A DNA stretch of 64,000 nucleotides from CAMTWZ01 sp041749075 (GCA_041749075.1 JBGTBY010000035.1:354093-418092); one strand, 5' to 3'. Counted from the first letter of the stretch, positions 35,373-43,621 are shown. The notes: generated by a model not told the origin, from the letters alone. A program made the numbers and translations.

Positions 35373-36047
35373 ATGAACCGAATAATTGCACTTACCCTGT
35401 TATTTGTTTTGACGTTTATTTTCGGATGCTCGACTGGAGGGTTAACCGATATTGATGGAAACAGATATAAAACAGTTCAGATTGGCAATCAGCTATGGAT
35501 GGCGGAAAATCTTAAGACGACCCGTTACAGCAATGGTGATGAAATCCCAAATGTGATGGGTACTGGCGAGTGGGGTAGATTAAAAACAGCAGCATGGGCG
35601 AATTACAATAGAAACTCTTCACACAACAGGGTGTACGGCAAATTATATAACTGGTATGCTGTGGAAGACAGCCGAGGTTTGTGCCCATCAGGATGGCATG
35701 TGCCAACTGATGAAGAGTGGACTGCTTTGACTGATTTCCTAGGCGTAGGTGCCGGAGGGCAGATGAAAATCGTCGGTACGAAATATTGGGAATTACCACA
35801 TGTAGGAGCTACAAATGAAAGCGGCTTCTCAGCCCTCCCAGGAGGATACCGTTATAAGGACGGTTCTTTTAACCTAATGGGTAATAATGGATTCTGGTGG
35901 AGTTCCACCGAAAGTAGTATTAATGGTGCCAAATACCGGTTCCTGAGTACCCACTTTGATTATATACTTCAAAATTACTTATTTGATTTACATACCATTG
36001 GCGCAAATAAAGGAAATGGCTTCTCCGTTCGTTGCCTTCTGGATTGA
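35373..36047 (+). CDS. FISUMP-domain lipoprotein
   Basis: A 224-residue lipoprotein with lipobox IFGCST (Cys19). TDIDGNRYKTVQIGNQLWMAENL, YNWYAVEDSRGLCPSGWHVPTDEEW, GFSALPGGYRY and FWWSSTES are the hallmarks of the Fibrobacter succinogenes major paralogous domain, found on many surface proteins of FCB bacteria. Here it forms nearly the whole mature protein. The gene is AT-rich and opens the accessory stretch 35.2-39.3 kb. Confidence 0.92.
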   Translation: MNRIIALTLLFVLTFIFGCSTGGLTDIDGNRYKTVQIGNQLWMAENLKTTRYSNGDEIPNVMGTGEWGRLKTAAWANYNRNSSHNRVYGKLYNWYAVEDSRGLCPSGWHVPTDEEWTALTDFLGVGAGGQMKIVGTKYWELPHVGATNESGFSALPGGYRYKDGSFNLMGNNGFWWSSTESSINGAKYRFLSTHFDYILQNYLFDLHTIGANKGNGFSVRCLLD

Positions 36048-36170
36048 CATGAGGTCGCTTTGTCTTCAGCCCGCGTTCGAGTAGGCGGGCGCGGGAAAAC
36101 GGTTGAGCCATGTTGTGCACGTCATACTGTTTTGTGGTTGCAGTTATAGATGAATTTCAATACAGCCAGA

Positions 36171-36836
36171 TCATATGATTTTCCTAGTGCAATCTTCATT
36201 ATAGCCAGTGATCCAAATCTCCATAAATCTAGTGTCAAATAATTGGGTGTGATGCTCTGCGATTAGCTTCTCTATTACATCCGCAAAGGATAATCCATGA
36301 GTTCTATTTGCATCAAGCAGTAATATTAGGTTGCCTTTTCTATGCAACGGTATTGAGCTAGCCTTATTATCAATTGATGTCATTAATAACTTACAAGCAT
36401 CGTCAATAGATAATTGAAGTGACAAATACTTATTATAAGCAAGTTCTTTCATCTTTTGGGAATCAGAAAAAGCGCGAGTTACCTGAATATATAACTCCTC
36501 ATCTCCATCTACTGCAATACAATCAACGTTCTCAATTAAGTTCCCAACTTTATCAATACATCTATCAAACTGATTTAAATCATAATTTAGTTGGTGTTCT
36601 CTATTGTATGCATTTATAAAATTTTGGCAGGTTCTTTTTGTATCGCTTTCTCCTGGCCGGGTACCACCCCTAATCGTTATGCATAATTCACGCTTTACTA
36701 TTTTGGATTCGTTCGCAATACCATCTCTTGGAGTTTCAGATTGGGATATTTCTTTGTTGTATTTATCAGTATGTTTAAACATACTATGTTCTCTTGCCTC
36801 AATAGATTCCGTGAACTTTAATAAGATTTTTTTCAT
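36171..36836 (-). CDS. Hypothetical protein, possible PD-(D/E)xK-like nuclease domain
   Basis: A 221-residue AT-rich gene I do not recognise. CQNFINAYNREHQLNYDL is followed by NVDCIAVDGDEELYIQVTRA (Asp105, Glu114, Gln118), which resembles the D...ExQ/K core of restriction-type nuclease folds with Gln in place of Lys. GNLILLLDANRTHGLS and FMEIWITGYN are later strand-like segments. Charged N-terminus, no signal peptide or membrane helix. It lies in the accessory island beside a transposase remnant. The nuclease reading is weak and needs structure prediction. Confidence 0.5.
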   Translation of the reverse strand: MKKILLKFTESIEAREHSMFKHTDKYNKEISQSETPRDGIANESKIVKRELCITIRGGTRPGESDTKRTCQNFINAYNREHQLNYDLNQFDRCIDKVGNLIENVDCIAVDGDEELYIQVTRAFSDSQKMKELAYNKYLSLQLSIDDACKLLMTSIDNKASSIPLHRKGNLILLLDANRTHGLSFADVIEKLIAEHHTQLFDTRFMEIWITGYNEDCTRKII

Positions 36837-36851
36837 TTATTTATTGTTAGG

Positions 36852-37200
36852 TCAAGACAAATTAAGAGGCTTTGAACGGATAAGTTTGAGCAAGATATGA
36901 TAATTATCAACCTTCCAATGATTGAACTGAAACTCTCACTCTTTCTGGTGCAGGTTGTACGTGTTCGGGTGCATGCCCCTGAATTTGATAAGCCGTGTTT
37001 TTCATAACCTCAGAACAATTCGATCCCGTTAATGTGGCTGGCAGCTCGAACAAATTCATCGACTCCTTTATCGACTTGCAGATGTTCAACGTAACACAAG
37101 TCGACAAGTCCTTTGAAGGAGTGGCATCCTTCGCTGTAGATGACGCTATTCAGTCTGATTTTGCCTCAAATAACGCAATGGAGCATATTTCTGGGTACAG
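36852..37200 (-). pseudogene. Decayed IS1595/ISXO2-type transposase, C-terminal remnant
   Basis: Translating the minus strand across several frames gives the C-terminal half of an ISXO2-like DDE transposase. One frame reads GKIRLNSVIYSEGCHSFKGL, VDLCYVEHLQVDKGVDEF and VRAASHINGIELF before a stop. Another continues with TRLIKFRGMHPNTYNLHQKE, an in-frame stop, then EFQFNHWKVDNYH, ILLKLIRSKPLNLS and the final stop at 36854-36852. The HINGIESF-type motif and KECEFRFN-type ending are characteristic. At least two stops and one frameshift show it is dead. No terminal repeats were identified. Confidence 0.85.
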
Positions 37201-37470
37201 TTAAACAAACAAATATTGAATTGGGATATCCTTTTCGACAACTCCATTATGTAGTAATCGAACATCAGCGATATCATTGTTAGAACTCAATGAAATTACT
37301 TCACCATGAATGTCGATTTCATACACATTCACAAAGTCATCAAACTCAGTAAATGGTTCAACACGGAATGTTTTATAATAAACATTGTCACCAAGAGATA
37401 GCTTGGGCGAGTTACTTTTAGTACTCTTTGAAGCGAGATAATTAAATAGATCAACTTTCTTTATTCTCAT
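37201..37470 (-). CDS. Hypothetical small protein
   Basis: An 89-residue protein, acidic with many hydrophobic beta-like stretches (NVYYKTFRVEPFTEFDDFVN, IDIHGEVISL). No signal peptide, membrane helix or family recognised. It ends directly at the border of the transposase remnant and starts 2 bp after the stop of the next upstream gene, so the two are likely cotranscribed and function together. Confidence 0.6.
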   Translation of the reverse strand: MRIKKVDLFNYLASKSTKSNSPKLSLGDNVYYKTFRVEPFTEFDDFVNVYEIDIHGEVISLSSNNDIADVRLLHNGVVEKDIPIQYLFV

Positions 37471-37472
37471 AT

Positions 37473-37868
37473 TTACTCCTTAATAACTTTTGCGCTTACA
37501 AGTCTGTTTGGAATATCATCAATCCAATGTTCTCCGTCTTTGACAGGTCCGATTAAATATAGAGTGTCGGCATTCGTATCATCTTTGATAACTCGATACC
37601 AGTCTTTATTTAAAGAAATACCATCACTCTCTTCAGCATAGCGATAGACATCGATTCCACCGACTTGATTTGGAATTGTCATATTACCATCTGCTCTTGG
37701 GTTTGTTACTGCCGCTGAACCACTAGCGACAACAATACATAGTTTATCCTTTGGTATGCTTCTTAAGATATTGGGAAGTGCTTTATTTTCGAGAATAACT
37801 GGTTTCCAATCTAAGGGTGCAAACTTTTGAAATTCTTGAAGTGAAATTCTCTTTTTTTTTAGTGTCAT
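37473..37868 (-). CDS. Hypothetical protein paired with the small gene downstream
   Basis: A 131-residue cytosolic protein without recognised family. Basic N-terminus (MTLKKKRISLQEFQKF), then DKLCIVVASGSAAVTN and YRVIKDDTNADTLYLIGPV. It contains no obvious catalytic motif. ATG 37868 is used; TTG 37874 is a two-residue longer alternative. It lies 54 bp after the zinc-ribbon/deoxyribosyltransferase-like gene on the same strand and 2 bp before the 89-residue gene, so the three may form one accessory operon. Confidence 0.6.
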   Translation of the reverse strand: MTLKKKRISLQEFQKFAPLDWKPVILENKALPNILRSIPKDKLCIVVASGSAAVTNPRADGNMTIPNQVGGIDVYRYAEESDGISLNKDWYRVIKDDTNADTLYLIGPVKDGEHWIDDIPNRLVSAKVIKE

Positions 37869-37922
37869 GTGCAACTAATATTATATATTATCACTATGCG
37901 CATTAGCAAATTAATAACATCA

Positions 37923-38843
37923 TTATCTATCAAGCTGAGGCAGAGTAGCTGCAATACGATTTGTGAGTTTTATTTTTAGATCTTCCGGTGTGTCCCAAAT
38001 AATGTGATTGTATTGACGAGTATCAAAATGAAGTTTTTTGGCGTGATTTTTTCGACATGTCCATATTACCGGAATTCCTAATCCCATTGCGAATCCCGCC
38101 TCAAAATATACCCCACCACGATGTCCGGTAAAATCCGCTACAAGTAGGCCTGAACGCCTTATTTCTGCAATGATACGATCATCAATCTTATCGTTGTGTT
38201 CTTGAAAATCTATTCTATGAGGTTTGAATCTACTTTGTTCTAATGCAGGAATAATGCCTTCTCTATACGCGTCGAGTAGACTCGCATCAAACCACATTGC
38301 AACAAATGCTTGATTGGATTTTATTATTGATTTACCTAGCTCCAACACCCTTTCCCAACCCTTCAAGCCCAATAAATAATCCGTTTCGTTCCCTTTCCAT
38401 TCAATTAGACCTAATTCCCGTGCCTTATCTATATAGTATTTAAACTCTCTTTGATCACGGGCATATACAATTGGGAAATCATTATTTATGTCTAAATGAA
38501 CTGCCTCACCTGGAATCTTTGTTTTTCTATGTATATGCTCCAATAGTAGGTTAATTGATTCGAAAGGATCACTTGGAACACGAGCTAGTTTTATCAATAA
38601 TTCAACAGTATTGGTCAGAAGTAGTGAATTATCTCCTTGCTCGTACCGATTGCGAATTACTGCAGAAATTAGCCAACGGGGGCCATATTGTTCGATATTT
38701 CTATCTACTATAGCCCCTAATGTGCGGCTGAGTTGGAAATTGCCGCATCGAGGACACTTGATAGTAATGACATCTTTTCCATCGCTACTAAAGTGCTTGG
38801 CAATATTCTCTAAATGGCATATGGGACAGTTGTTTTTTTCCAT
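37923..38843 (-). CDS. Zinc-ribbon protein with nucleoside 2-deoxyribosyltransferase-like domain
   Basis: A 306-residue protein in three parts. Residues 1-40 hold CPIC and CPRC (Cys6, 9, 30, 33), a zinc ribbon. The middle (50-170) is helical, perhaps a winged helix. The C-terminal ~130 residues have QAFVAMWFDASL, GLLVADFTGHRGGVYFEAGF (Glu248) and GIPVIWTCRK, the pattern of deoxyribosyltransferase/TIR-like nucleotide-cleaving domains. Such domains occur as NAD- or nucleotide-degrading effectors in phage defence, so a defence role is a reasonable guess; a housekeeping salvage enzyme is less likely given the zinc ribbon. AT-rich, in the accessory island. ATG 38843; TTG 38846 is also possible. 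Confidence 0.72.
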   Translation of the reverse strand: MEKNNCPICHLENIAKHFSSDGKDVITIKCPRCGNFQLSRTLGAIVDRNIEQYGPRWLISAVIRNRYEQGDNSLLLTNTVELLIKLARVPSDPFESINLLLEHIHRKTKIPGEAVHLDINNDFPIVYARDQREFKYYIDKARELGLIEWKGNETDYLLGLKGWERVLELGKSIIKSNQAFVAMWFDASLLDAYREGIIPALEQSRFKPHRIDFQEHNDKIDDRIIAEIRRSGLLVADFTGHRGGVYFEAGFAMGLGIPVIWTCRKNHAKKLHFDTRQYNHIIWDTPEDLKIKLTNRIAATLPQLDR

Positions 38844-38929
38844 CAATGCACTAGGTAAATGGAACTATTAATCTGTTCAAAGGGCAAAGATAAAAAGATC
38901 AATTTGGTACGACTCAGCTGTTTTCGACA

Positions 38930-39241
38930 TTAGGGTTTGCATCGAATCATAATGCTTTTTGTATTGAATGCGCCGTAGGTAACAAAAGCCCCTTGATTAT
39001 TAGCGGTTCCGGTACCAAAAGGTACAATTTGTCCCTCACGGTTAAGCAAATCATATCCTTTAGCACCACAAATTTCGCCTGCCTTTTCAAAACAAACATT
39101 AATACCCACGGCAGCGCCATCACAACTTATACTATGCCCCAGGCTACCATCAGGTAGATATGTCTGTTTACTTGTGGCACATCCAAAAAGAATCGCGAGA
39201 AGGAGAATGGAGAATGATATTTGCTGTCTAATAGTGTGCAT
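38930..39241 (-). CDS. Small lipoprotein
   Basis: A 103-residue lipoprotein: signal peptide with lipobox AILFGCAT, then YLPDGSLGHSISCDGAAVG, CFEKAGEICGAKGYDLL. This short pattern with four conserved cysteines is widespread among small proteobacterial lipoproteins, so acquisition by transfer is plausible. ATG 39241 is chosen over an upstream frame to 39274 because it opens on the signal peptide. Role unknown. Confidence 0.7.
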   Translation of the reverse strand: MHTIRQQISFSILLLAILFGCATSKQTYLPDGSLGHSISCDGAAVGINVCFEKAGEICGAKGYDLLNREGQIVPFGTGTANNQGAFVTYGAFNTKSIMIRCKP

Positions 39242-39352
39242 TTCATATCCTTGTTTCTTGTTTAAGCTTAACAACTACTCAACCTATAGTACTGCGGTGT
39301 GTAGAGAATGTACTCCGTTCAAAACTAACTCGCAATTTCTGAGCCTAATCTT

Positions 39353-39401
39353 CAGTACTTGTTCTTCCTTGAGTACTTGTTCTTCCCCGAGTACTAGTTC
39401 A
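39353..39401. repeat. 18-bp direct repeat after the cyclo-ligase stop codon
   Basis: Two full units (cagtacttgttcttcctt, gagtacttgttcttcccc) and a partial third (gagtactagttca) lie directly after, and just include, the stop codon of the minus-strand cyclo-ligase gene. The placement at a stop codon recalls the octamer arrays at 1506, 51758 and 59536, but no inverse copy was found nearby. Confidence 0.75.
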
Positions 39402-39959
39402 CAAATACGGATTAAACACCCCACTTTCCGTAATCAGCACATCCATGGGCACATCGTGCGGATCATGGGGAAGCTGGTCGACCCAACACGCATCCGGCAG
39501 CAGTCCGACTTTGATTCCCGGTGTGCCTTGCAGCATCCGGTCATAGAATCCGGCGCCATACCCCAGCCGGAAGCCTTGTTTGTCGGCCCCTAGCAAGGGC
39601 ACGATCCAATGATCGACATCGGACGACGACACAATTGCCCCTCCGATCGGTTCTTCGATGCCGAACCTGTTCACTTGCATCGGCATGTCCGGATTCCAGA
39701 CCACCAATTCCATCGAACCAAGATGAGAGTCCACGATCCGAGGCACAACTACCTTCACACCCGAGCTCACAAAAAATTCCAACAAATCGCGGGTTTCGAT
39801 TTCTCCGACGGCCGTTTTCGCTAAATATCCATGCACGCATAGCGGACGACGTTCCAACAGCCAATCGCGTGTGTTCGCGAGAATGCGCTTGGTCACATCC
39901 GCATCCACAGAGTTTCTTATGATTTTTAATTCATTGCGCCAGTGTGATTTATCCATCAT
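39399..39959 (-). CDS. 5-formyltetrahydrofolate cyclo-ligase
   Basis: A 186-residue enzyme converting 5-formyl-THF to 5,10-methenyl-THF with ATP. The substrate/phosphate signature is FRLGYGAGFYDRML, preceded by DHWIVPLLGADKQG; the N-terminal basic helix and HGYLAKTAVGEIETRDLL also fit. ATG 39959 overlaps the bshC stop by 1 bp. Part of a three-gene run with bshC and the DUF151 gene. Confidence 0.92.
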   Translation of the reverse strand: MMDKSHWRNELKIIRNSVDADVTKRILANTRDWLLERRPLCVHGYLAKTAVGEIETRDLLEFFVSSGVKVVVPRIVDSHLGSMELVVWNPDMPMQVNRFGIEEPIGGAIVSSSDVDHWIVPLLGADKQGFRLGYGAGFYDRMLQGTPGIKVGLLPDACWVDQLPHDPHDVPMDVLITESGVFNPYL

Positions 39960-41533
39960 CAATTGCCGATGTCAAATAGGTGATGTTCTGTTAAATCTGC
40001 TTTGGCGAAGACCTCAATCAGCCGGTCCCACACATCCAAGCCATGCCGATTCATCACATGGATCATCGCCCATTCGCGCTCTTGCAGATTTCCGTTCGGG
40101 AACAAGGCTTCGCGGATCTGATGCGCCCGGCGGAGTTTCGTTTCCTCTTTCTGTTTCGTGGCGCGAACCAGCTTCTGCTTCAATTTCTCCAAGGCATTCT
40201 GCTGTTCTTTGAGAACACTTTCTGCGGATGCGACCAAGGTCGGATCGATGTCCACCACAAACGCTCCTTTCGAGGCATGAATCGCTTCCAGTTCATCCTT
40301 CCAGGTCTGCACGAACGCATCCACATCGGGGGCGTCGGATGAGCGCATCACGGCCGCTTCCACATCTTCGCTACGTCCGTGATAGTCACGGATTGCCAAT
40401 GTCGATTCATCCAGATATCGACGGATGTTCGGCTCGATCAACGTTGCCGACACCCGAGGCAAAATCACCGGCATCGACCGACCCATCGCCTCATACAACG
40501 TTTTCATTTGGGCGTAGTAGGCCACTTCTCCAGGTCCACCCACATACGCGAGTGTCGGCAGCAAGGCATCTTGCAGAATCGGACGCAGAAACACATTCGG
40601 GGAAAACCGCTCCGGATTCGTTCGGATGCGGGAAATGACGTCATCCGTGATCGCATCAATGCGCACGCGCCCTTTCAGCGGATCATGTTCGAACAACAAG
40701 GTCTCCCCCACCAAAGCCTGCTGATGAAACACCTTCCCGATCGCCTCACTCTGCGTCTGAAGCACATCCCTTACCTCATTCCATCGCTCGGCATACTGCA
40801 GCAATGTGGGCTGAAGCAAGGTCTTGAAAGATTTTGGCGTGGATGCGGCCAATACTAGGCCATGTTTCGAAAACAATTTGGTCACCAACTCCCCAAACGC
40901 TTGCGGATGCATTGTATCTGGCGGTTTCGAGCCATACGCTTGGCGCAGCAGTCCCATCACATCGTCATGATGCAGCGACGGTGTCAGCGCTTCATCCACC
41001 GCATCTAGCAATCGAGACACATCCGCACCGATAGGCATATATCCGGCCGCATGAGGCGCATTCGACCCGGGTTTGAGGGTATCCGAAAACCATTGTCCTT
41101 TGGATGGAAATCCGATCGAAGAAATCTCATCGACATCACTGTCCTCATCCCCCATCCAAAACACCGGAATCACCGGTTTTCCGGTCGTGGCTTCGGTTTT
41201 TCGGGCTTGCACGATCGCTGTCATGATCTTATACATCGTGAACAAGGGTCCGCCGAGAACGGTCAACTGCTGACCCGTCACAATCACCATCGCATCCTTA
41301 TCGTGCAATCGATCGATGTTCCGAACCGCTTCGGGATGTGGCTCAAACGGTGAATTGTATTCTTCAAGGGCGGATGCGAGAGCGTCACGGTTCCCATCCC
41401 ATTCAAAGTGGGATGCGGCCTTGGTCAAAGTATCCGGCGCAAGAGGAAAATGAGGATAAAAGGGCGCGAGGGATGCATCACCCGATGTGAACGCGGTAAA
41501 CAGGCGACTGAACGGTAGCTCTGAAAACACCAC
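39959..41533 (-). CDS. bshC: Bacillithiol synthase, putative cysteine-adding enzyme BshC
   Basis: A 524-residue protein of the BshC (YllA) family, which adds cysteine to glucosaminyl-malate in bacillithiol synthesis. VIVTGQQLTVLGGPLFTMYK is the diagnostic segment, followed by PVFWMGDEDSDVDEI, YVGGPGEVAYYAQMK and a coiled coil near residues 440-480 (LKEQQNALEKLKQKLVRA). The start is GTG 41533, overlapping the DUF151 stop by 1 bp. bshA and bshB are not in the window. Confidence 0.93.
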   Translation of the reverse strand: MVFSELPFSRLFTAFTSGDASLAPFYPHFPLAPDTLTKAASHFEWDGNRDALASALEEYNSPFEPHPEAVRNIDRLHDKDAMVIVTGQQLTVLGGPLFTMYKIMTAIVQARKTEATTGKPVIPVFWMGDEDSDVDEISSIGFPSKGQWFSDTLKPGSNAPHAAGYMPIGADVSRLLDAVDEALTPSLHHDDVMGLLRQAYGSKPPDTMHPQAFGELVTKLFSKHGLVLAASTPKSFKTLLQPTLLQYAERWNEVRDVLQTQSEAIGKVFHQQALVGETLLFEHDPLKGRVRIDAITDDVISRIRTNPERFSPNVFLRPILQDALLPTLAYVGGPGEVAYYAQMKTLYEAMGRSMPVILPRVSATLIEPNIRRYLDESTLAIRDYHGRSEDVEAAVMRSSDAPDVDAFVQTWKDELEAIHASKGAFVVDIDPTLVASAESVLKEQQNALEKLKQKLVRATKQKEETKLRRAHQIREALFPNGNLQEREWAMIHVMNRHGLDVWDRLIEVFAKADLTEHHLFDIGN

Positions 41534-42117
41534 TACCCTTTCAATTTGTTCAGCTCATCGCGAATTTTGGCGGCACGCTCGTAATCTTCCGCTGCGATGG
41601 CCGATTGCAATTGTTTCTCCAAAGTAGACACCCGGGAATCCCCTTCCGGCGTTTCTTTTACTGTGGTGGACATCTCCACAGAATGCTCCGGCGCACCTTC
41701 GATTTTGGCTTCGGACGTGATGCCGGCTTCATCCAAAATAACCGATGAGACAAAAATAGATGCATCAAAACGGATCGCTAGGGCGATCGCATCGCTCGGA
41801 CGAGCGTCGAGTTCCATGTCTTGTCCGTCGGCTTCGAGAGTCACTTGTGCGAAAAAGGTGCCGTCACGAAGTTCATTGATCAAAATGGATTTCACATAGG
41901 AACCGAAACCTTGGATCACGCTGCGAAGCAGATCGTGGGTCATGGGTCGGGGCGGCTTGATGCGCTCGAGCTCCAAGGCGATGGCTTGGGCCTCAAAGGT
42001 TCCGATGATGATGGGCAGCCGCCGACTTCCGTCGATCTCATTGAGAATGAGGGCGTAAGCGCCACCACTGCTGGGGCTCGTGGAGAGCCCTAAAATGTCC
42101 ATCTGAATGCGTTCCAA
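41533..42117 (-). CDS. Bifunctional nuclease-family (DUF151) protein with UVR motif
   Basis: A 194-residue protein. Residues 1-135 match the DUF151/bifunctional nuclease family: LILNEIDGSRRLPIIIGTFEAQAIALEL, THDLLRS and LDARPSDAIALAIR. The C-terminal ~35 residues, LEKQLQSAIAAEDYERAAKI then RDELNKLK, are a UvrB/UvrC-type coiled motif. Known members have DNase/RNase activity in vitro; the cellular role is unclear. Divergent from nuoA. Confidence 0.9.
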   Translation of the reverse strand: MERIQMDILGLSTSPSSGGAYALILNEIDGSRRLPIIIGTFEAQAIALELERIKPPRPMTHDLLRSVIQGFGSYVKSILINELRDGTFFAQVTLEADGQDMELDARPSDAIALAIRFDASIFVSSVILDEAGITSEAKIEGAPEHSVEMSTTVKETPEGDSRVSTLEKQLQSAIAAEDYERAAKIRDELNKLKG

Positions 42118-42200
42118 AACGATAGCTGACGGGATAAGTGAAGCGGATAAAGGAACTTGAATCTAACCTTTTTTTCAGAGCCTTTAAACTGTTTCCTTGT

Positions 42201-42229
42201 TTGACATTCTAGGGGGTTCCCCCTAATTT
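42201..42229 (+). promoter_or_regulatory. Putative nuo promoter with palindromic operator in the spacer
   Basis: TTGACA (42201-42206), 17-bp spacer, TAATTT (42224-42229), 25 bp before the nuoA ATG. The spacer holds the perfect palindrome taggggg-tt-cccccta (42210-42225), which reaches into the first bases of the -10. A dimeric regulator bound there would block RNA polymerase. The spacing is the same as at the trp promoter. Confidence 0.7.
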
Positions 42230-42253
42230 TAGGCTTCTTTTTAAAGCGAACAC

Positions 42254-42628
42254 ATGTTTGAATTATACTTCCCCATTGCCGTTCTCGCGGTCGTTGCTTT
42301 TGTGTTGAGTTTGTTGCTGATGTTCCTGTCCGAAATCATCGGTCCGAAACGTCCCAACAAGATCAAACTCTCTCCTTACGAAAGCGGGATGGATCCTTAT
42401 GGGCAAGCCCGGGACCGCTATTCTGTATCATTTTATCTCGTCGCCGTCGAGTTCATCGTGTTCGATTTGGAAGTGGTTTTCATCTACCCCTGGGCTGTCC
42501 GTTATTTGGAGCTGCCTGTTGAAACGTTTTGGGCGATGGCGGTATTCATAGCCGTATTGCTGCTCGGTTTGGTCTACACCTTGAAGAAAGGTACCCTCGA
42601 ATGGGATTCACAAACTTCTTTATCCTGA
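42254..42628 (+). CDS. nuoA: NADH-quinone oxidoreductase subunit A
   Basis: A 124-residue membrane subunit of complex I with three hydrophobic helices. PYESGMDPYGQARDRYSVSF is the conserved loop at the quinone channel and FIVFDLEVVFIYPWA the acidic second helix. First gene of the nuo operon, reading away from the DUF151 gene. Confidence 0.96.
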   Translation: MFELYFPIAVLAVVAFVLSLLLMFLSEIIGPKRPNKIKLSPYESGMDPYGQARDRYSVSFYLVAVEFIVFDLEVVFIYPWAVRYLELPVETFWAMAVFIAVLLLGLVYTLKKGTLEWDSQTSLS

Positions 42629-42632
42629 TTTC

Positions 42633-43118
42633 ATGTCCTATCAACAACAATTGAACGACCAGGGCTTCCTCACCACCAGTGTGGACGCCTTGGTGAACTG
42701 GAGCCGTTCGAACGCCGTTTGGCCGATGCCGATGGGCCTAGCCTGTTGCGCCATCGAAATGATGGCCTTCGCCGGACCCAAGTACGACGCCTCCCGTTTC
42801 GGCTCCGAAGTGTTCCGCTTCTCCCCTCGCCAAAGCGATCTGATGATCGTGGCCGGATGGTGCACCTATAAGATGTCGCATGCCATCCGCCGTATCTGGG
42901 ATCAGATGCCGGATCCGAAGTGGTGCATCGCCATGGGCGCGTGCGCATCTACTGGCGGTATGCACCGCTGTTATGGCGTGGTTCAGGGCATCGATAACTT
43001 CTTACCTGTGGATATCTATGTGAGCGGATGTCCGCCACGTCCGGAGACTTTGATCAACGCATTGATCCAGATTCAAGGCAAAATCAAGGAATATCCTACA
43101 ACCGCACTCGACGCATGA
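42633..43118 (+). CDS. nuoB: NADH-quinone oxidoreductase subunit B
   Basis: A 161-residue peripheral subunit carrying cluster N2 next to quinone. The cysteine ligands are in GLACCAIEMMAFAG (adjacent Cys pair), MGACASTGG and YVSGCPPRPE. Follows nuoA by 4 bp, and its end overlaps nuoC by 4 bp. Confidence 0.97.
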   Translation: MSYQQQLNDQGFLTTSVDALVNWSRSNAVWPMPMGLACCAIEMMAFAGPKYDASRFGSEVFRFSPRQSDLMIVAGWCTYKMSHAIRRIWDQMPDPKWCIAMGACASTGGMHRCYGVVQGIDNFLPVDIYVSGCPPRPETLINALIQIQGKIKEYPTTALDA

Positions 43119-43612
43119 GCACCTTCCTTCCCCTATTGGATGAATTGACCGGCACGTTCGGCAGCGCCATCGAAGAGATTTCGGTTCATTCCGGCGACAC
43201 GTTCGTCCGCGTGCATCGCGATTCGGTCCATAAGATTTTGAGTCACCTCAAAACGAAGCACAAATTCAGTTACTTGTCGGATCTGCTCGGAATCGACCGA
43301 TTCACCTCTGAAGACCGATTCGAAGTGGCCTATAACTTGGTTTCCTTGGCCGAGCAAACTCGGATCTTCATCAAGACCCGCGTCACAGAAGAGCATCCGG
43401 TGCTTCCTACGGCAACGAATATCTGGGAAGGCGCCAACTGGAACGAGCGCGAAGTCTATGATATGTTCGGCATCCGGTTCGAGGGACATCCCGACCTTCG
43501 CCGCATCTACATGCCTGAAGATTTCAAGCATTTCCCGCTTCGCAAAGAATTTCCCCTTCTCGGCATTCCCGGTTCGATCGAGCTGCCAAACACCACTCCC
43601 GATCCGGATTAA
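43115..43612 (+). CDS. nuoC: NADH-quinone oxidoreductase subunit C
   Basis: A 165-residue connecting subunit (30-kDa family), separate rather than fused to NuoD. HKFSYLSDLLGID, the signature WNEREVYDMFGIRFEGHPDL and the ending FPLRKEFPLLG are present. ATG 43115 is chosen because it gives the ATGA overlap with nuoB; the frame open to 43028 runs through nuoB. Confidence 0.96.
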   Translation: MSTFLPLLDELTGTFGSAIEEISVHSGDTFVRVHRDSVHKILSHLKTKHKFSYLSDLLGIDRFTSEDRFEVAYNLVSLAEQTRIFIKTRVTEEHPVLPTATNIWEGANWNEREVYDMFGIRFEGHPDLRRIYMPEDFKHFPLRKEFPLLGIPGSIELPNTTPDPD

Positions 43613-43621
43613 TTCCCGCAT

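Noticed and set aside
36907..37107. Short frame on the minus strand (66 codons, starting TTG) that could be called a small gene.
   Set aside because: It is a patchwork of frames of the decayed IS1595 transposase, not a separate protein.
42210..42225. The GC palindrome before nuoA as a terminator.
   Set aside because: It lies inside a promoter-like spacer, its loop is only 2 nt, and the following T stretch is short and interrupted.
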